Both the position numbers and the translations under genes were made by a program. Source: Succinivibrio faecicola (GTDB lineage Bacteria; Pseudomonadota; Gammaproteobacteria; Enterobacterales; Succinivibrionaceae). From it: 64,000 nucleotides of DNA. Position 1 is the first letter of the stretch, and the number at the start of each line of letters is the position of its first letter. Below are positions 1-8,411 of the stretch, one piece after another. The notes under the pieces were generated by a model, which worked only from the letters and a program-made list of their open reading frames with translations, was not told the origin of the DNA and ran no database searches. The stretch spans positions 1 to 64,000 of the forward strand of contig NZ_JAGFNY010000005.1 in assembly GCF_019448115.1 (NCBI RefSeq), in the 5' to 3' direction.

Positions 1-555
1 GACATCATTTGCAGTGCAATTGTAAAAACCAAAGGTGATATTCCTATCAAACTGGTTTTTATTAGAAATCGCAATTGCTCCAATGAATATCTAGCTCTCC
101 TTTCTACAGACACCTCACTAGATTGTGAAGAGATTGTTAGACTATATGCTAGAAGATGGTTGATTGAGACCAACTTCAGAGCTCAAAAGCAATATTTCCG
201 TTTAGGCACTGAAAGCTCAGCTAGAGATTATGATAATCTCTTTGCTTTTATGAATATCTCATCTATAAGATACATCATGCTTGAGTTTATTCGCAGATAT
301 AATATTGACGAGCGATCTTTAGGAGAACTATTTCGCTCTACCTGTCAACAGTTAGAAGATATCCCCTTTGTCAGTGCAATAGAATCTCTTATGCTGAGTT
401 TTAACAACATAGCAAAGAAACTATTTGAAGCAAAAGTTCTTAAGAAAAACTGTTTTGCAAAAGCTCAGAAAATAATCACTGACAGCCTATCAGACTGGTT
501 CACAGGGATCTGTAGATATCTAAAACAGATCTTAGGAGATCCAATAGCAACTTAA
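1..555 (+). CDS. IS4-family transposase, C-terminal part (5' end outside window)
   Basis: The reading frame is open from base 1, so this is the 3' part of a longer gene cut by the window edge. Around bases 142-186 the protein reads YARRWLIETNFRAQK. This matches the Y-(2)-R-(3)-E-(6)-K signature of IS4-type DDE transposases exactly and supplies the third catalytic acidic residue (the Glu). The rest is a helical C-terminal region ending at the TAA at 553-555. A TTG at 160 lies inside the motif and is not a real start. About 95 bp of AT-rich sequence follows before the next terminator. The insertion-sequence right end should lie there, but without the left end I cannot define the inverted repeat. 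Whether the element is intact cannot be judged here. Confidence 0.85.
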   Translation, partial: DIICSAIVKTKGDIPIKLVFIRNRNCSNEYLALLSTDTSLDCEEIVRLYARRWLIETNFRAQKQYFRLGTESSARDYDNLFAFMNISSIRYIMLEFIRRYNIDERSLGELFRSTCQQLEDIPFVSAIESLMLSFNNIAKKLFEAKVLKKNCFAKAQKIITDSLSDWFTGICRYLKQILGDPIAT

Positions 556-649
556 TCAATACAAGTTTTTAAAGAGCATCAACACTAGAGTGTATCTAGG
601 TTTAATTAAATTTTTTATCTGGGAAACTCGAGTTATAAATAAAAGAAAA

Positions 650-685
650 GCCATACTATACTTGAAGTATAGTATGGCCTTTTTT
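650..685. terminator. Intrinsic terminator between the transposase and the solute-binding protein gene
   Basis: A 13-bp perfect stem (650-662 with 666-678, loop TGA) is followed by a T-run at 680-685 on the plus strand. An A-rich stretch on its left gives a weaker T-rich tail on the minus strand. It can therefore end the minus-strand gene that stops at 703. Confidence 0.8.
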
Positions 686-702
686 CATGTAAAAGAGCTT
701 AA

Positions 703-1443
703 TTATTTAAACCATTTTGCATAAATCTTGTCGTATGTTCCGTTTTCCTTGATAACCTTTAAACCGTGAGAGATCTTGTCGGTTAAATCTTTATTCTTCT
801 TTGAGGTTACGATACCATACTGCTCAAAAGTGAATCTGTCAGATAATAGGAACATAGCATTATTCTTGCTAGTTGCAAGATAGTATTCTAGTACAGGTTT
901 GTCATTTACAGCTGCAATACATGAGCCTTTGTTTAATTCCATGAATGATTCTGCTGCAGTATTAAACTGTGTTGATGTTGCATCCTTGATTTTATCTGCA
1001 AACATTGCACCTGAAGTGCCGATCTGTGTACACAGTGACTTGCCTTCTAAATCTTTAAGAGTCTTGATTGTGCCTTCATATTTCTTTGAAACTAATGCTC
1101 CTAAGCCTGCATCATAGTAAGGCTCTGAAAAGTTAACAAGCTTAGCTCTTTCTTTTGTAATGGTGAATCCTGATATTGCAATATCAGCATTACCAGAAAG
1201 AATTGCAGGGATCTGACCGTCAAATGGCATGCTTGAAATATTGATCTTAAGATCTTCTACTTCAGCTATTGCCTTGATAATATCAATGTCAAAACCCACC
1301 AGCTCTGTAGTTTCCTGATCCATAAACTCAAAAGGTGCAAATGAAGGCTCAGTTACAACGTTTAAAACAGAATCTTGAGCATATGTATTATTAGTAAAAA
1401 GGCAAAAGCCTAGAACTGCAAGTGATTTTTTGATGAAATTCAT
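703..1443 (-). CDS. Periplasmic amino-acid-type ABC transporter substrate-binding protein
   Basis: Solute-binding protein of family 3 (the HisJ/ArtJ/GlnH type), which captures a polar amino acid in the periplasm for an ABC importer. A signal peptide of about 22 residues (basic start, hydrophobic core, TYA at the cleavage site) is followed by the family signature GFDIDIIKAIAE near residue 50. The length of 246 aa is normal. No permease or ATPase gene lies next to it, so it is an orphan binding protein here and the ligand cannot be told. Divergent from the downstream GNAT gene. Two GTATACG repeats sit in the shared upstream region and may be regulatory. Confidence 0.88.
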   Translation of the reverse strand: MNFIKKSLAVLGFCLFTNNTYAQDSVLNVVTEPSFAPFEFMDQETTELVGFDIDIIKAIAEVEDLKINISSMPFDGQIPAILSGNADIAISGFTITKERAKLVNFSEPYYDAGLGALVSKKYEGTIKTLKDLEGKSLCTQIGTSGAMFADKIKDATSTQFNTAAESFMELNKGSCIAAVNDKPVLEYYLATSKNNAMFLLSDRFTFEQYGIVTSKKNKDLTDKISHGLKVIKENGTYDKIYAKWFK

Positions 1444-1489
1444 TGAAAGCCTCTGAAAAAAAATACATTGGATACTATAATGTAATAGG

Positions 1490-1514
1490 GTATACGAACA
1501 AATTCAAGTATACG
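1490..1514. promoter_or_regulatory. Paired GTATACG repeats in a divergent promoter region
   Basis: GTATACG occurs at 1490-1496 and again at 1508-1514, an 18-bp period or nearly two helical turns. GTATAC is itself palindromic. The pair lies about 50-70 bp upstream of the solute-binding protein start and overlaps a plausible minus-strand promoter. The layout looks like an operator for two dimers. The regulator is unknown. Confidence 0.35.
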
Positions 1515-1551
1515 CATCAAAAATTAGCATGAGCATTTACACGGAGGAGCT

Positions 1552-2112
1552 ATGAAAATTGTACACAGACTGTCAGAGCAGGCAGAAAGAGTAAAGCTCG
1601 TTACATACAATTTGAAAAGAGCCCATTCTGGTTTACGTAAAGAGCTTGAAGAAAAAGATGGCAATTTTACATTTAAAACTGGCAGTTCAAGATATTTAAA
1701 GCAGATAGAGAATCTTCATATAAGTTTGTTCAGGGAGCCTCTGTATCCATGGCTTATATGGCTATACAGATTCAAAGCACACGAGCTGATGAGCGTTATT
1801 GTCGATAAGGATGATAATGTCATTGGTTATGATCTTTTCTTCTTCCAGCCATCAGAAAAGAATAAAAAGGTTATCCATGAGCTTTATGTTGGTATAAGAA
1901 CAGAGTATCAGGATAGAGGTTTGGGTGTAAAGTTAAGACAGTTTTCTGCTAAATGCTATGATGAAGGATATCTTGATGGTATATCAACTTTAGCATCTGT
2001 TGATAATATCAAGGCATTAAGAACAGCACAGAAAGCTGGTTTTGCAATAACAAAGATGTCAGCAAAGCCTGTAGCTCATTATCTATTTAAAAATCTTTTC
2101 AGAAGATACTAG
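1552..2112 (+). CDS. GNAT-family N-acetyltransferase
   Basis: Predicted acetyl-CoA-dependent acetyltransferase of 186 aa. The acetyl-CoA-binding motif A is visible as YQDRGLGVKLRQ (Q120, G123, G125), preceded by the usual beta-strand HELYVGI and followed by a strand-helix with SVDNIKALRTAQKAGF. Residues 1-80 are an unrecognised N-terminal extension that may fix the substrate. A strong ribosome-binding site (GGAGG at 1542-1546) supports the ATG at 1552. Single gene, ended by the hairpin at 2127-2158. Substrate unknown. Confidence 0.8.
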   Translation: MKIVHRLSEQAERVKLVTYNLKRAHSGLRKELEEKDGNFTFKTGSSRYLKQIENLHISLFREPLYPWLIWLYRFKAHELMSVIVDKDDNVIGYDLFFFQPSEKNKKVIHELYVGIRTEYQDRGLGVKLRQFSAKCYDEGYLDGISTLASVDNIKALRTAQKAGFAITKMSAKPVAHYLFKNLFRRY

Positions 2113-2126
2113 TTCAGAGAAGATGT

Positions 2127-2158
2127 AAAAAAGGTAACACATATGTGTTACCTTTTTT
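2127..2158. terminator. Bidirectional terminator between convergent GNAT and ettA genes
   Basis: Perfect palindrome with arms AAAAAAGGTAACACAT and its complement. The A-run on the left and T-run on the right let it work on both strands. Confidence 0.9.
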
Positions 2159-2170
2159 GACAGTTACTAT

Positions 2171-3835
2171 TTACATAGTAACTTTTTTGAATTTAATACG
2201 ATGAGGTACAGCAGCTTCACCAAGGTTTGCCTTCTTCCAAGACTCATACTCAGTATAGTTGCCCTCAAAGAAGGTTACCTTACCTTCATCACCGTAATCT
2301 AGGATGTGTGTAGCAATACGGTCTAGGAACCAACGGTCGTGAGAGATAACCATTGCAGCTCCTGGGAACTCTAATAATGCATTTTCAAGTGCACGTAAGG
2401 TTTCCACATCAAGATCGTTTGTTGGCTCGTCAAGTAACAGGAAGTTACCGCCTACCTGTAAAAGTTTTGCAAGCTGTAAACGACCTCTTTCACCACCTGA
2501 CAGATCACCAACACGTTTTTGCTGATCTGTACCTCTGAAGTTAAATCTGCCGATATATGCTCTTGAAGGAATTTCATATGAGCCGACTCTTAAAATATCC
2601 TGACCCTGTGAAATCTCTTCATAAACAGTATTCTCGTTCTTCATCTTGTCTCTGAACTGTTCAACATATGCTGTTACAACAGTTTCACCAAGCTTGATAG
2701 AACCTGCATCAGGCTGCTCAATTCCGGTTATCATTCTAAACAGTGTAGACTTACCTGCACCGTTAGGACCGATAATACCGACGATAGCACCCTTTGGAAT
2801 AGAGAATGACAGATCATCAATCAGTACCTGACCATCATAGGCTTTAGAAAGATTGTTTACCTCAAGTACTGTCTCACCTAAGCGTGGCCCTGGTGGAATA
2901 TAAAGCTCGTTGGTTTCATTTCTTGTCTGATATTCAACTGAAGATAATTCTTCAAATCTTGCAAGACGAGCCTTAGATTTTGCATGACGACCCTTAGCGC
3001 CCTGACGAACCCACTCAAGCTCTCTTTCAATCGATTTTCGTCTTGCAGATTCAGTATTCTCTTCAATCTGAAGTCTCTTATCTTTCTGATCAAGCCAGCT
3101 AGAGTAGTTACCCTCCCAAGGAATACCCTCACCACGGTCAAGCTCAAGGATCCAGCCTGCAACATTGTCAAGGAAGTAACGATCGTGAGTTACTGCAACA
3201 ACAGTACCAGGGTACTGGTGAAGGAACTGTTCAAGCCAGTCAATTGATTCAGCATCAAGATGGTTTGTAGGCTCGTCAAGAAGCAGCATATCAGGCTTCT
3301 CTAAAAGAAGTCTGCAAAGTGCTACACGGCGCTTTTCACCACCAGATAAAACCTTAATCTGTCTTTCAAAAGGAGGTAATCTTAAGGCATCAGCAGCTTT
3401 ATCAATCTGAACTTCGATGTTATGACCGTCGTGAGCCTGAATGATAGCCTCAAGCTGAGCCTGCTCTTTAGCTAATGCATCAAAGTCTGCATTTTCATCA
3501 GCATATTCAGCATAAACCTCATCAAGTCTCTTTAAGGCCTTAGTAACCTCTTCAAAAGACTCTTCAATAACCTCTTTAACAGTCTTTTCAGGATCTAAAA
3601 CTGGCTCCTGAGGCAGATAACCTATTTTGATACCTGGTTGAGGTCTTGCTTCACCCTCGTAATCCTTATCAACACCAGCCATGATTTTGATAAGTGTAGA
3701 TTTACCAGCGCCATTTAAACCAAGCACACCGATTTTTGCACCAGGGAAAAATGACAGCGATATATCTTTGAGGATCTGTCTTTTTGGTGGAACAATCTTT
3801 CCCACCCTATTCATTGTATAAATAAACTGAGCCAT
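2171..3835 (-). CDS. ettA: Energy-dependent translational throttle protein EttA (ABC-F)
   Basis: Ribosome-associated ABC-F ATPase. In the known family it binds the E site and gates the first elongation steps according to the ADP/ATP ratio. Two ABC domains lie in one chain: Walker A GLNGAGKST at residues 39-47 with signature LSGGEKRR near 164, then a second GPNGAGKST near 357 with LSGGERGR near 445. Between them lies the charged linker that contacts P-site tRNA. No membrane segments are seen. The length of 554 aa matches EttA closely, as does the start MAQFIYTMNRVGKIVPPKR, which separates it from other ABC-F proteins. AGAGGA precedes the start. Single gene. Confidence 0.95.
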   Translation of the reverse strand: MAQFIYTMNRVGKIVPPKRQILKDISLSFFPGAKIGVLGLNGAGKSTLIKIMAGVDKDYEGEARPQPGIKIGYLPQEPVLDPEKTVKEVIEESFEEVTKALKRLDEVYAEYADENADFDALAKEQAQLEAIIQAHDGHNIEVQIDKAADALRLPPFERQIKVLSGGEKRRVALCRLLLEKPDMLLLDEPTNHLDAESIDWLEQFLHQYPGTVVAVTHDRYFLDNVAGWILELDRGEGIPWEGNYSSWLDQKDKRLQIEENTESARRKSIERELEWVRQGAKGRHAKSKARLARFEELSSVEYQTRNETNELYIPPGPRLGETVLEVNNLSKAYDGQVLIDDLSFSIPKGAIVGIIGPNGAGKSTLFRMITGIEQPDAGSIKLGETVVTAYVEQFRDKMKNENTVYEEISQGQDILRVGSYEIPSRAYIGRFNFRGTDQQKRVGDLSGGERGRLQLAKLLQVGGNFLLLDEPTNDLDVETLRALENALLEFPGAAMVISHDRWFLDRIATHILDYGDEGKVTFFEGNYTEYESWKKANLGEAAVPHRIKFKKVTM

Positions 3836-3897
3836 AAATTTCCTCTAAAAAATGACTGTCTCATTGTACCATGAATATTGTTTTTTATGAAAAAAAT

Positions 3898-3921
3898 GGG
3901 CCTAACATTATAGTTAGACCC
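3898..3921 (-). terminator. Intrinsic terminator downstream of flagellin
   Basis: Hairpin with arms GGGTCTAAC and GTTAGGCCC (one mismatch) on the minus strand, followed by ATTTTTTT. It ends the flagellin transcript. Confidence 0.8.
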
Positions 3922-3945
3922 TGTTAGGAGTAGATATTTTGTAAG

Positions 3946-4890
3946 TTAGCTGTCCTGAAGCATCTGAAGTGCAATCTGAGGCTTTGAATTTGCCTGAGTA
4001 AGAATTGATACTGCACCTTGCTGCAGGATCTGTGCTGCTGTAAATGCAGTTACCTCTTCAGAGTAATCTGAATCTCGAATTTGGGCTCTTGAATCAGAAA
4101 CATTCTCAAAGATGTTTTCCTGATTTCTGATGGTAGATTCAAGTCTGTTTTGAACGGCACCCAGCTCTGAACGCTTTGTATCAACTGCATTGATAAGATA
4201 ATCAATACCGGCAAGCACAATCTGCGCTGATGACTGAGTGGAAATATCGATACCTTTTCCGTTTACATCGTATGAAAAGATATCTTCAAAATTGAAAGGA
4301 CCGGCTGCTGCAATACTTGCAGGAGCGCCTTCAGGAAGATCGAAAGAATCAGAGTCCTGAAGTTTTGCTGTATATTTAGCTAAAGAATCAGTATCAAATC
4401 CAATTGATAAATCAATCTTGATAAGAGAGCCTGGATCAGGGCTAATCTGGAAACGTACAATAGATGCGTTTCCGTTTAATAAATCCTGACCACCAAAAGT
4501 TGTGTCTCTTGAGATACGCACAATTTCAGCATTGAGCTGATCAACCTCATCTTGAAGAGCCTTTCTTGCATCACTGGTATTTGTACCATTAGCAGAACTG
4601 ATTGCAAGGGTTCTGATTCTCTGAAGCATGGTTGTGATTTCATCCATAGCACCTTCAGCTGTCTGGGCATAGGCAATGGCATTTTGAGCATTTCGGTTAG
4701 TCTGCTGTAAAGCATTTAACTGTAAGGTCAGACGGTCAGAAGTCTGAATTCCTGCAGGATCATCTTGTGCGCTGTTAATTTTAAGTCCTGTAGACAGTCT
4801 TTCATAAGCTTTATCAAGCTTTGAAGTTGCTGTATTTACAGAACGCTTTGCTGACAGTGCAGAAAGGTTTGTATTAATAAATAATGGCAT
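3946..4890 (-). CDS. Flagellin
   Basis: Subunit of the flagellar filament, exported through the flagellar type III pathway. The conserved D0/D1 ends are clear. The N-terminus has NTNLSALSAKRSVNTAT, ERLSTGLKINSAQDDPAG and the helix TAEGAMDEITTMLQRIRTLA. The C-terminus has a long helix ending AQILQQGAVSILTQANSKPQ. At 314 aa the variable central region is short. RBS TAGGAG at about -10. The gene lies 69 bp downstream of a chemoreceptor gene on the same strand. No other flagellar genes are in the window. I found no convincing sigma-28 -10 element, so the promoter remains unassigned. Confidence 0.95.
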   Translation of the reverse strand: MPLFINTNLSALSAKRSVNTATSKLDKAYERLSTGLKINSAQDDPAGIQTSDRLTLQLNALQQTNRNAQNAIAYAQTAEGAMDEITTMLQRIRTLAISSANGTNTSDARKALQDEVDQLNAEIVRISRDTTFGGQDLLNGNASIVRFQISPDPGSLIKIDLSIGFDTDSLAKYTAKLQDSDSFDLPEGAPASIAAAGPFNFEDIFSYDVNGKGIDISTQSSAQIVLAGIDYLINAVDTKRSELGAVQNRLESTIRNQENIFENVSDSRAQIRDSDYSEEVTAFTAAQILQQGAVSILTQANSKPQIALQMLQDS

Positions 4891-4908
4891 ATCTTTTCTC
4901 TCCTAACT

Positions 4909-4928
4909 AGTGGCAATAAATTGCCACT
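4909..4928 (-). other. Stem-loop in the flagellin 5' leader
   Basis: Perfect 8-bp stem (AGTGGCAA with TTGCCACT, 4-nt loop) ending about 18 nt upstream of the flagellin start, just before the ribosome-binding site. On the minus strand it has no T-run, so it is not a terminator for the upstream chemoreceptor gene. A role in mRNA stability or translation is possible. Confidence 0.45.
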
Positions 4929-4959
4929 TTTTAGAAGATATGAAAAAACTATGCCAAAT

Positions 4960-6642
4960 TTAATTAATGTCTGTTTTGAATGTAGACAGGTTGTCTACCT
5001 GATTTTGTGCAAGCTCTTTGATTTCATGAACATTCTGTTTGGAATCAGTAATATTCACAAAGCATTCATCGGTAATTGAATTAATGTTGTTTATTGCATG
5101 GTTAACATCTGATGCAATGGCACTCTGTTCTTGGCAGGAGTGAACAATCTGCTCAGACATATCAGTGATTGTTGCGATAATTCCCATAATCTCTTCAATA
5201 GCACTGTTTGCTTTTGAGCTTTGGTAAACTGAGTTATTCATTTCCTCTTCACAGGATGCAACAACAGTAACGCAGCTCTTTACCGCAGCAGACAGATTTG
5301 CAATTGTATCAGCAACCTCTTTTGTAGATTCTGCTGTCTTTGTTGCAAGATCACGAACTTCACTTGCTACCACAGCAAATCCCTTTCCATGTTCACCAGT
5401 TCTAGCAGCCTCAATAGTGGCATTAAGAGCTAAAAGATTTGTCTGATCAGCAATTGCGGCAATTGTTTTAACGATAGCATTAATCTGTTCACCCATTTCA
5501 TTGATATTTGAAATAGCGATGGATGTATTTTTAAGCTTGTTAGACAGTGAGTGAGTTGTTGTAATATTGTCCTGCATTGTACATCTGCAGGTGTCTGAAG
5601 CTGTTTCTGCGTTCTTCACTTCAGATAGAGTAGATCTAGCAAACTCTGTAACTTTTTCAATGGAACTTTCCATGTTTGCTGTAGCCTCTGCTACAGAGTG
5701 AGCTTTTTCTCTTTGAATTGATATAGCATCTGATGTACTGTCTAACATGGATGAATTAACATTTACCATGTGAACCATCTTATTGAAGTCTAGATTTAAC
5801 TTGCTAACGGTTTTCTTCATTGAATCAGCAACATCGTCAACCAGTTTGTCGATATTTCCGATTTCATTTTTTCTAAAATTATTGTTCCTTGATGAAGTCA
5901 GATCGCCAGCAGCTAATCTTCTTAATGACTTCCATACATGCTTTACTTCACTGTTAAGAGATTTTGAAAGGAAAATGGTAAGAAGAATGAGAACAATACC
6001 GCTGATACCTATTACAGAATATAAGCAGATGGTTATATGACTGTATGGAGATTTCATCTTTCCGCTTTTAGTCAGAGTATCAACTGTAGATATTGTATTT
6101 ATGCTGTTTTCAAGTCCTTTTAGATAATTAGCTTCATTGTCTTTTAGAAGATCTTTTATTTCTTTTGAATAAGAATTTAGTGTAGAAATGATCTTCTTTG
6201 AATGTTCATCGTTATCAAAAAAGGAAATATTATCCTTGTTATTAAGAATTTTTTCTAAAGAATTTATTTTGTCAGAAATATTTAAGCGCTCTTTTGTAGC
6301 ATTTGAATGAGAGCTTAGCTGTGCAAAAGATAAGCTTATAGAGTGGAGATTTGTATAAATGTCATCAATGCATTGTTTTTGTGATACGTATTTGTTTAAT
6401 GTAGAATTTATTAACAATGTACCTAAGAAGAAAATTAAGATTGCAAAGACAAAAGATGCAATGATTCTTTGTACAATGGAAATATCATTGAAACTTAACG
6501 TAAAAAGAGATTTAAAAAAAGGTGCTGACTTAAAAGAGTAACTGCTATTCGTTGCAGAATCTTTTAAATCTGTTTTTTCCTGATTATTGCTCATGTTATC
6601 TTTTGTTTCTGTACTCTTAGAAGTTGCCTTTAACGCTTCCAT
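4960..6642 (-). CDS. Methyl-accepting chemotaxis protein
   Basis: Inner-membrane chemoreceptor of 560 aa. An N-terminal cytoplasmic tail of about 58 residues precedes TM1 (about 60-79). A small helical periplasmic sensor (80-200), TM2 (203-226), a HAMP region (227-280) and the signalling domain follow. The CheA/CheW-binding hairpin tip reads [20 protein letters not shown] at about 411-430, so the protein should couple to CheA/CheW. The C-terminus has no CheR-docking pentapeptide. The long Ser/Lys/Asn tail before TM1 is unusual. A second Met at residue 17 is a possible start but lacks a ribosome-binding site. The ligand is unknown; the sensor resembles a four-helix bundle by its helical pattern only. 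Confidence 0.93.
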   Translation of the reverse strand: MEALKATSKSTETKDNMSNNQEKTDLKDSATNSSYSFKSAPFFKSLFTLSFNDISIVQRIIASFVFAILIFFLGTLLINSTLNKYVSQKQCIDDIYTNLHSISLSFAQLSSHSNATKERLNISDKINSLEKILNNKDNISFFDNDEHSKKIISTLNSYSKEIKDLLKDNEANYLKGLENSINTISTVDTLTKSGKMKSPYSHITICLYSVIGISGIVLILLTIFLSKSLNSEVKHVWKSLRRLAAGDLTSSRNNNFRKNEIGNIDKLVDDVADSMKKTVSKLNLDFNKMVHMVNVNSSMLDSTSDAISIQREKAHSVAEATANMESSIEKVTEFARSTLSEVKNAETASDTCRCTMQDNITTTHSLSNKLKNTSIAISNINEMGEQINAIVKTIAAIADQTNLLALNATIEAARTGEHGKGFAVVASEVRDLATKTAESTKEVADTIANLSAAVKSCVTVVASCEEEMNNSVYQSSKANSAIEEIMGIIATITDMSEQIVHSCQEQSAIASDVNHAINNINSITDECFVNITDSKQNVHEIKELAQNQVDNLSTFKTDIN

Positions 6643-6872
6643 ACGTATCTCTCAACCTTGAACAATGCTCATGCGTATAGACAATAAATAAAGTCCATAT
6701 TATCATGTAAAGGTGTAATATTAAAACTTCACATACCATATCTAATAATAAAGTATAATTCCGTTATTCGCGTATATAATATTTAATAATTTTGGAGTAA
6801 GTACAAATTTTTACCCTTATATTGGCTTATATATCGGATTAAATTGGTTGTTTTTTAGAGAATTTATTAATA

Positions 6873-7349
6873 ATGGCTAAAAAAGAAAAATCAAGCAGTA
6901 ATGTAATTGCCGTTAACAGAAAAGCAAGCTTTGAATATTTCGTTGAAGAAAGGCTAGAGGCTGGTCTTGAACTTCAAGGATGGGAAGTAAAGGCTTTAAG
7001 AGCTGGTAAATGCAACATTTCAGAGGCTTACGTAACTGTAAAGGATGGTGAAGTAATTGTTTTAGGTTCAATTATCAATCCTTTAAAGACAAGCTGTGCT
7101 TTTGTTGTAAGCGATCCTACAAGAACTAGAAAACTTCTTCTATCAAGAAGAGAAATAGATAAGCTTATAGGTTGTGTACAGCGTCAGGGCTATACCATTA
7201 TTCCTTTAAAAATGTACTGGAAGGGATCATGGGCTAAGCTTGAGATTGGTGTTGCAAGAGGTAAACAAGAACACGATAAGCGAGATTCTATTAAGGATCG
7301 CCAGTGGGCTCGTGATAAAGAGCGTATCATGAAAAAGAATTTTAAATAG
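6873..7349 (+). CDS. smpB: SsrA-binding protein SmpB
   Basis: Partner of tmRNA in trans-translation. It binds the tRNA-like domain and places it in the decoding centre of stalled ribosomes. The 158-aa protein has the family landmarks: NRKASFEYFVEERLEAGLEL and GWEVKALRAGKCNISEAYV at the start, and the basic C-terminal tail KQEHDKRDSIKDRQWARDKE that occupies the mRNA channel. The ribosome-binding site is weak. Its RNA partner ssrA lies 3.0 kb downstream on the same strand, separated by two minus-strand genes. An intrinsic terminator follows at once. Confidence 0.97.
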   Translation: MAKKEKSSSNVIAVNRKASFEYFVEERLEAGLELQGWEVKALRAGKCNISEAYVTVKDGEVIVLGSIINPLKTSCAFVVSDPTRTRKLLLSRREIDKLIGCVQRQGYTIIPLKMYWKGSWAKLEIGVARGKQEHDKRDSIKDRQWARDKERIMKKNFK

Positions 7350-7351
7350 AC

Positions 7352-7380
7352 AAAATGCACTGAAAATCAGTGCATTTTTT
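7352..7380. terminator. Intrinsic terminator after smpB
   Basis: Stem of about 12 bp (arms AAAATGCACTGA and its complement, 3-nt loop) running into a T-run. The convergent nucleotidyltransferase gene ends inside the T-run, and the left arm's A-run makes the site usable from the other strand too. Confidence 0.88.
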
Positions 7381-8157
7381 TTAAATGATATCCTTTAGTT
7401 GTAAGACCATTGTTTTTAGGATCTGAATAAATTTCTGTTTGTCTGAGTACATATGTTTATAAAGTTGTTCAATATTTTCTGAAAAATCCTTTGGCAGAGT
7501 TTTTGCGTTTTTAAGTGCATATTCAACCATCCTTTTTTCACCAGGATGTGTTAATTTGTTTAAAGCAAAAATAATATCAAAATATGATTCCATAAAAGCT
7601 GCAGTTCTGTGGCATACAGAAACAAGATCAGATCTTGAAACAGCCTTGTTTATTTGGCCTTCATATGATGGAAGAAAACCTGACAGAAGTTTCATGTTTC
7701 TTTCTATAATATTGTTTTTAAGCTTTTCTGGATACTCTCGTTTATACTCTTTTTGCAGTTTTTCAAACTCTCCATTTCTGTCAAAAATGATTTTACTGTT
7801 GATGAGAGTATGCCACATACATGTTGTATATCCATTATAGGAATTACATCCATCGACTACATAGCTTACAGTGTTTCTGTAGTCATTAAGATTTCTGTAT
7901 ATCAGATCGATATCAATTCCATCTTTTAATGTGCAATCATCTTCAAATTCCCAGTATGAGTTTGACATTTCCATGTAAGAACATGTTTTTTCTAAAATTG
8001 TGCGTCTTACATCTTCATTTGGAATACAGGAGCAGTAAATGCAGAGATCATAATCTGATTTACTATCATAATTCTCTTGAGCTCTAGAGCCACATAGGGC
8101 AAGAGCATCAACTTCAGGTAGTTTTGAAAAAAGTTTACAAAGTTCAGAAAAGTACAT
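7381..8157 (-). CDS. Nucleotidyltransferase-domain protein
   Basis: Pol-beta-superfamily nucleotidyltransferase, 258 aa. The active-site pattern is complete: G23-S24 followed by D35 and D37 (GSRAQ...SDYDL), and a third acidic site around D82/D84 (DGIDIDLIYR). Residues from about 125 on form a helical domain, as in aminoglycoside nucleotidyltransferases and related NTase-helical proteins. I cannot tell whether it acts on a small molecule, a protein or RNA, and I do not call it a resistance gene. An AGG about 9 nt upstream supports the start. Cysteine content is high in the first 80 residues. Single gene; no HEPN or antitoxin partner is next to it. Confidence 0.75.
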   Translation of the reverse strand: MYFSELCKLFSKLPEVDALALCGSRAQENYDSKSDYDLCIYCSCIPNEDVRRTILEKTCSYMEMSNSYWEFEDDCTLKDGIDIDLIYRNLNDYRNTVSYVVDGCNSYNGYTTCMWHTLINSKIIFDRNGEFEKLQKEYKREYPEKLKNNIIERNMKLLSGFLPSYEGQINKAVSRSDLVSVCHRTAAFMESYFDIIFALNKLTHPGEKRMVEYALKNAKTLPKDFSENIEQLYKHMYSDKQKFIQILKTMVLQLKDII

Positions 8158-8363
8158 AAAAGTTGCCTGTCATGTGGTTGAGAATTTAACCTAACATATT
8201 GTTTGGCTTTATAAAACAAGTATTTAGCATACAAGCTGGATTTATAAAAAAGAATTGTTTTTTTTGCTTTTTGCGGAGTGTGTTTAATTTTAAAAGAGAA
8301 TAGGAAGCCAAATTTACTTTTAAAGTATTTTTAGGGACTTTTAAATTTCTTGAATTAGAAATG

Positions 8364-8389
8364 AATTACGCCTCATACGAGGCGTAATT
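8364..8389. terminator. Hairpin downstream of the sulP-type gene
   Basis: Perfect 11-bp stem (AATTACGCCTC with its complement, loop ATAC). The T-run is weak on both strands. It is probably the end of the minus-strand transporter transcript. Confidence 0.6.
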
Positions 8390-8411
8390 ATCATGGAATG
8401 ATTGTTACATA

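Noticed and set aside
4880-4990. Sigma-28 promoter for flagellin
   Set aside because: A TAAA is present, but no CGATA-type -10 lies at a suitable distance; not strong enough to annotate.
8364-8389. Perfect inverted repeat considered as an insertion-sequence end or REP element
   Set aside because: Single occurrence seen in the window, and its position after the transporter gene fits a terminator better.
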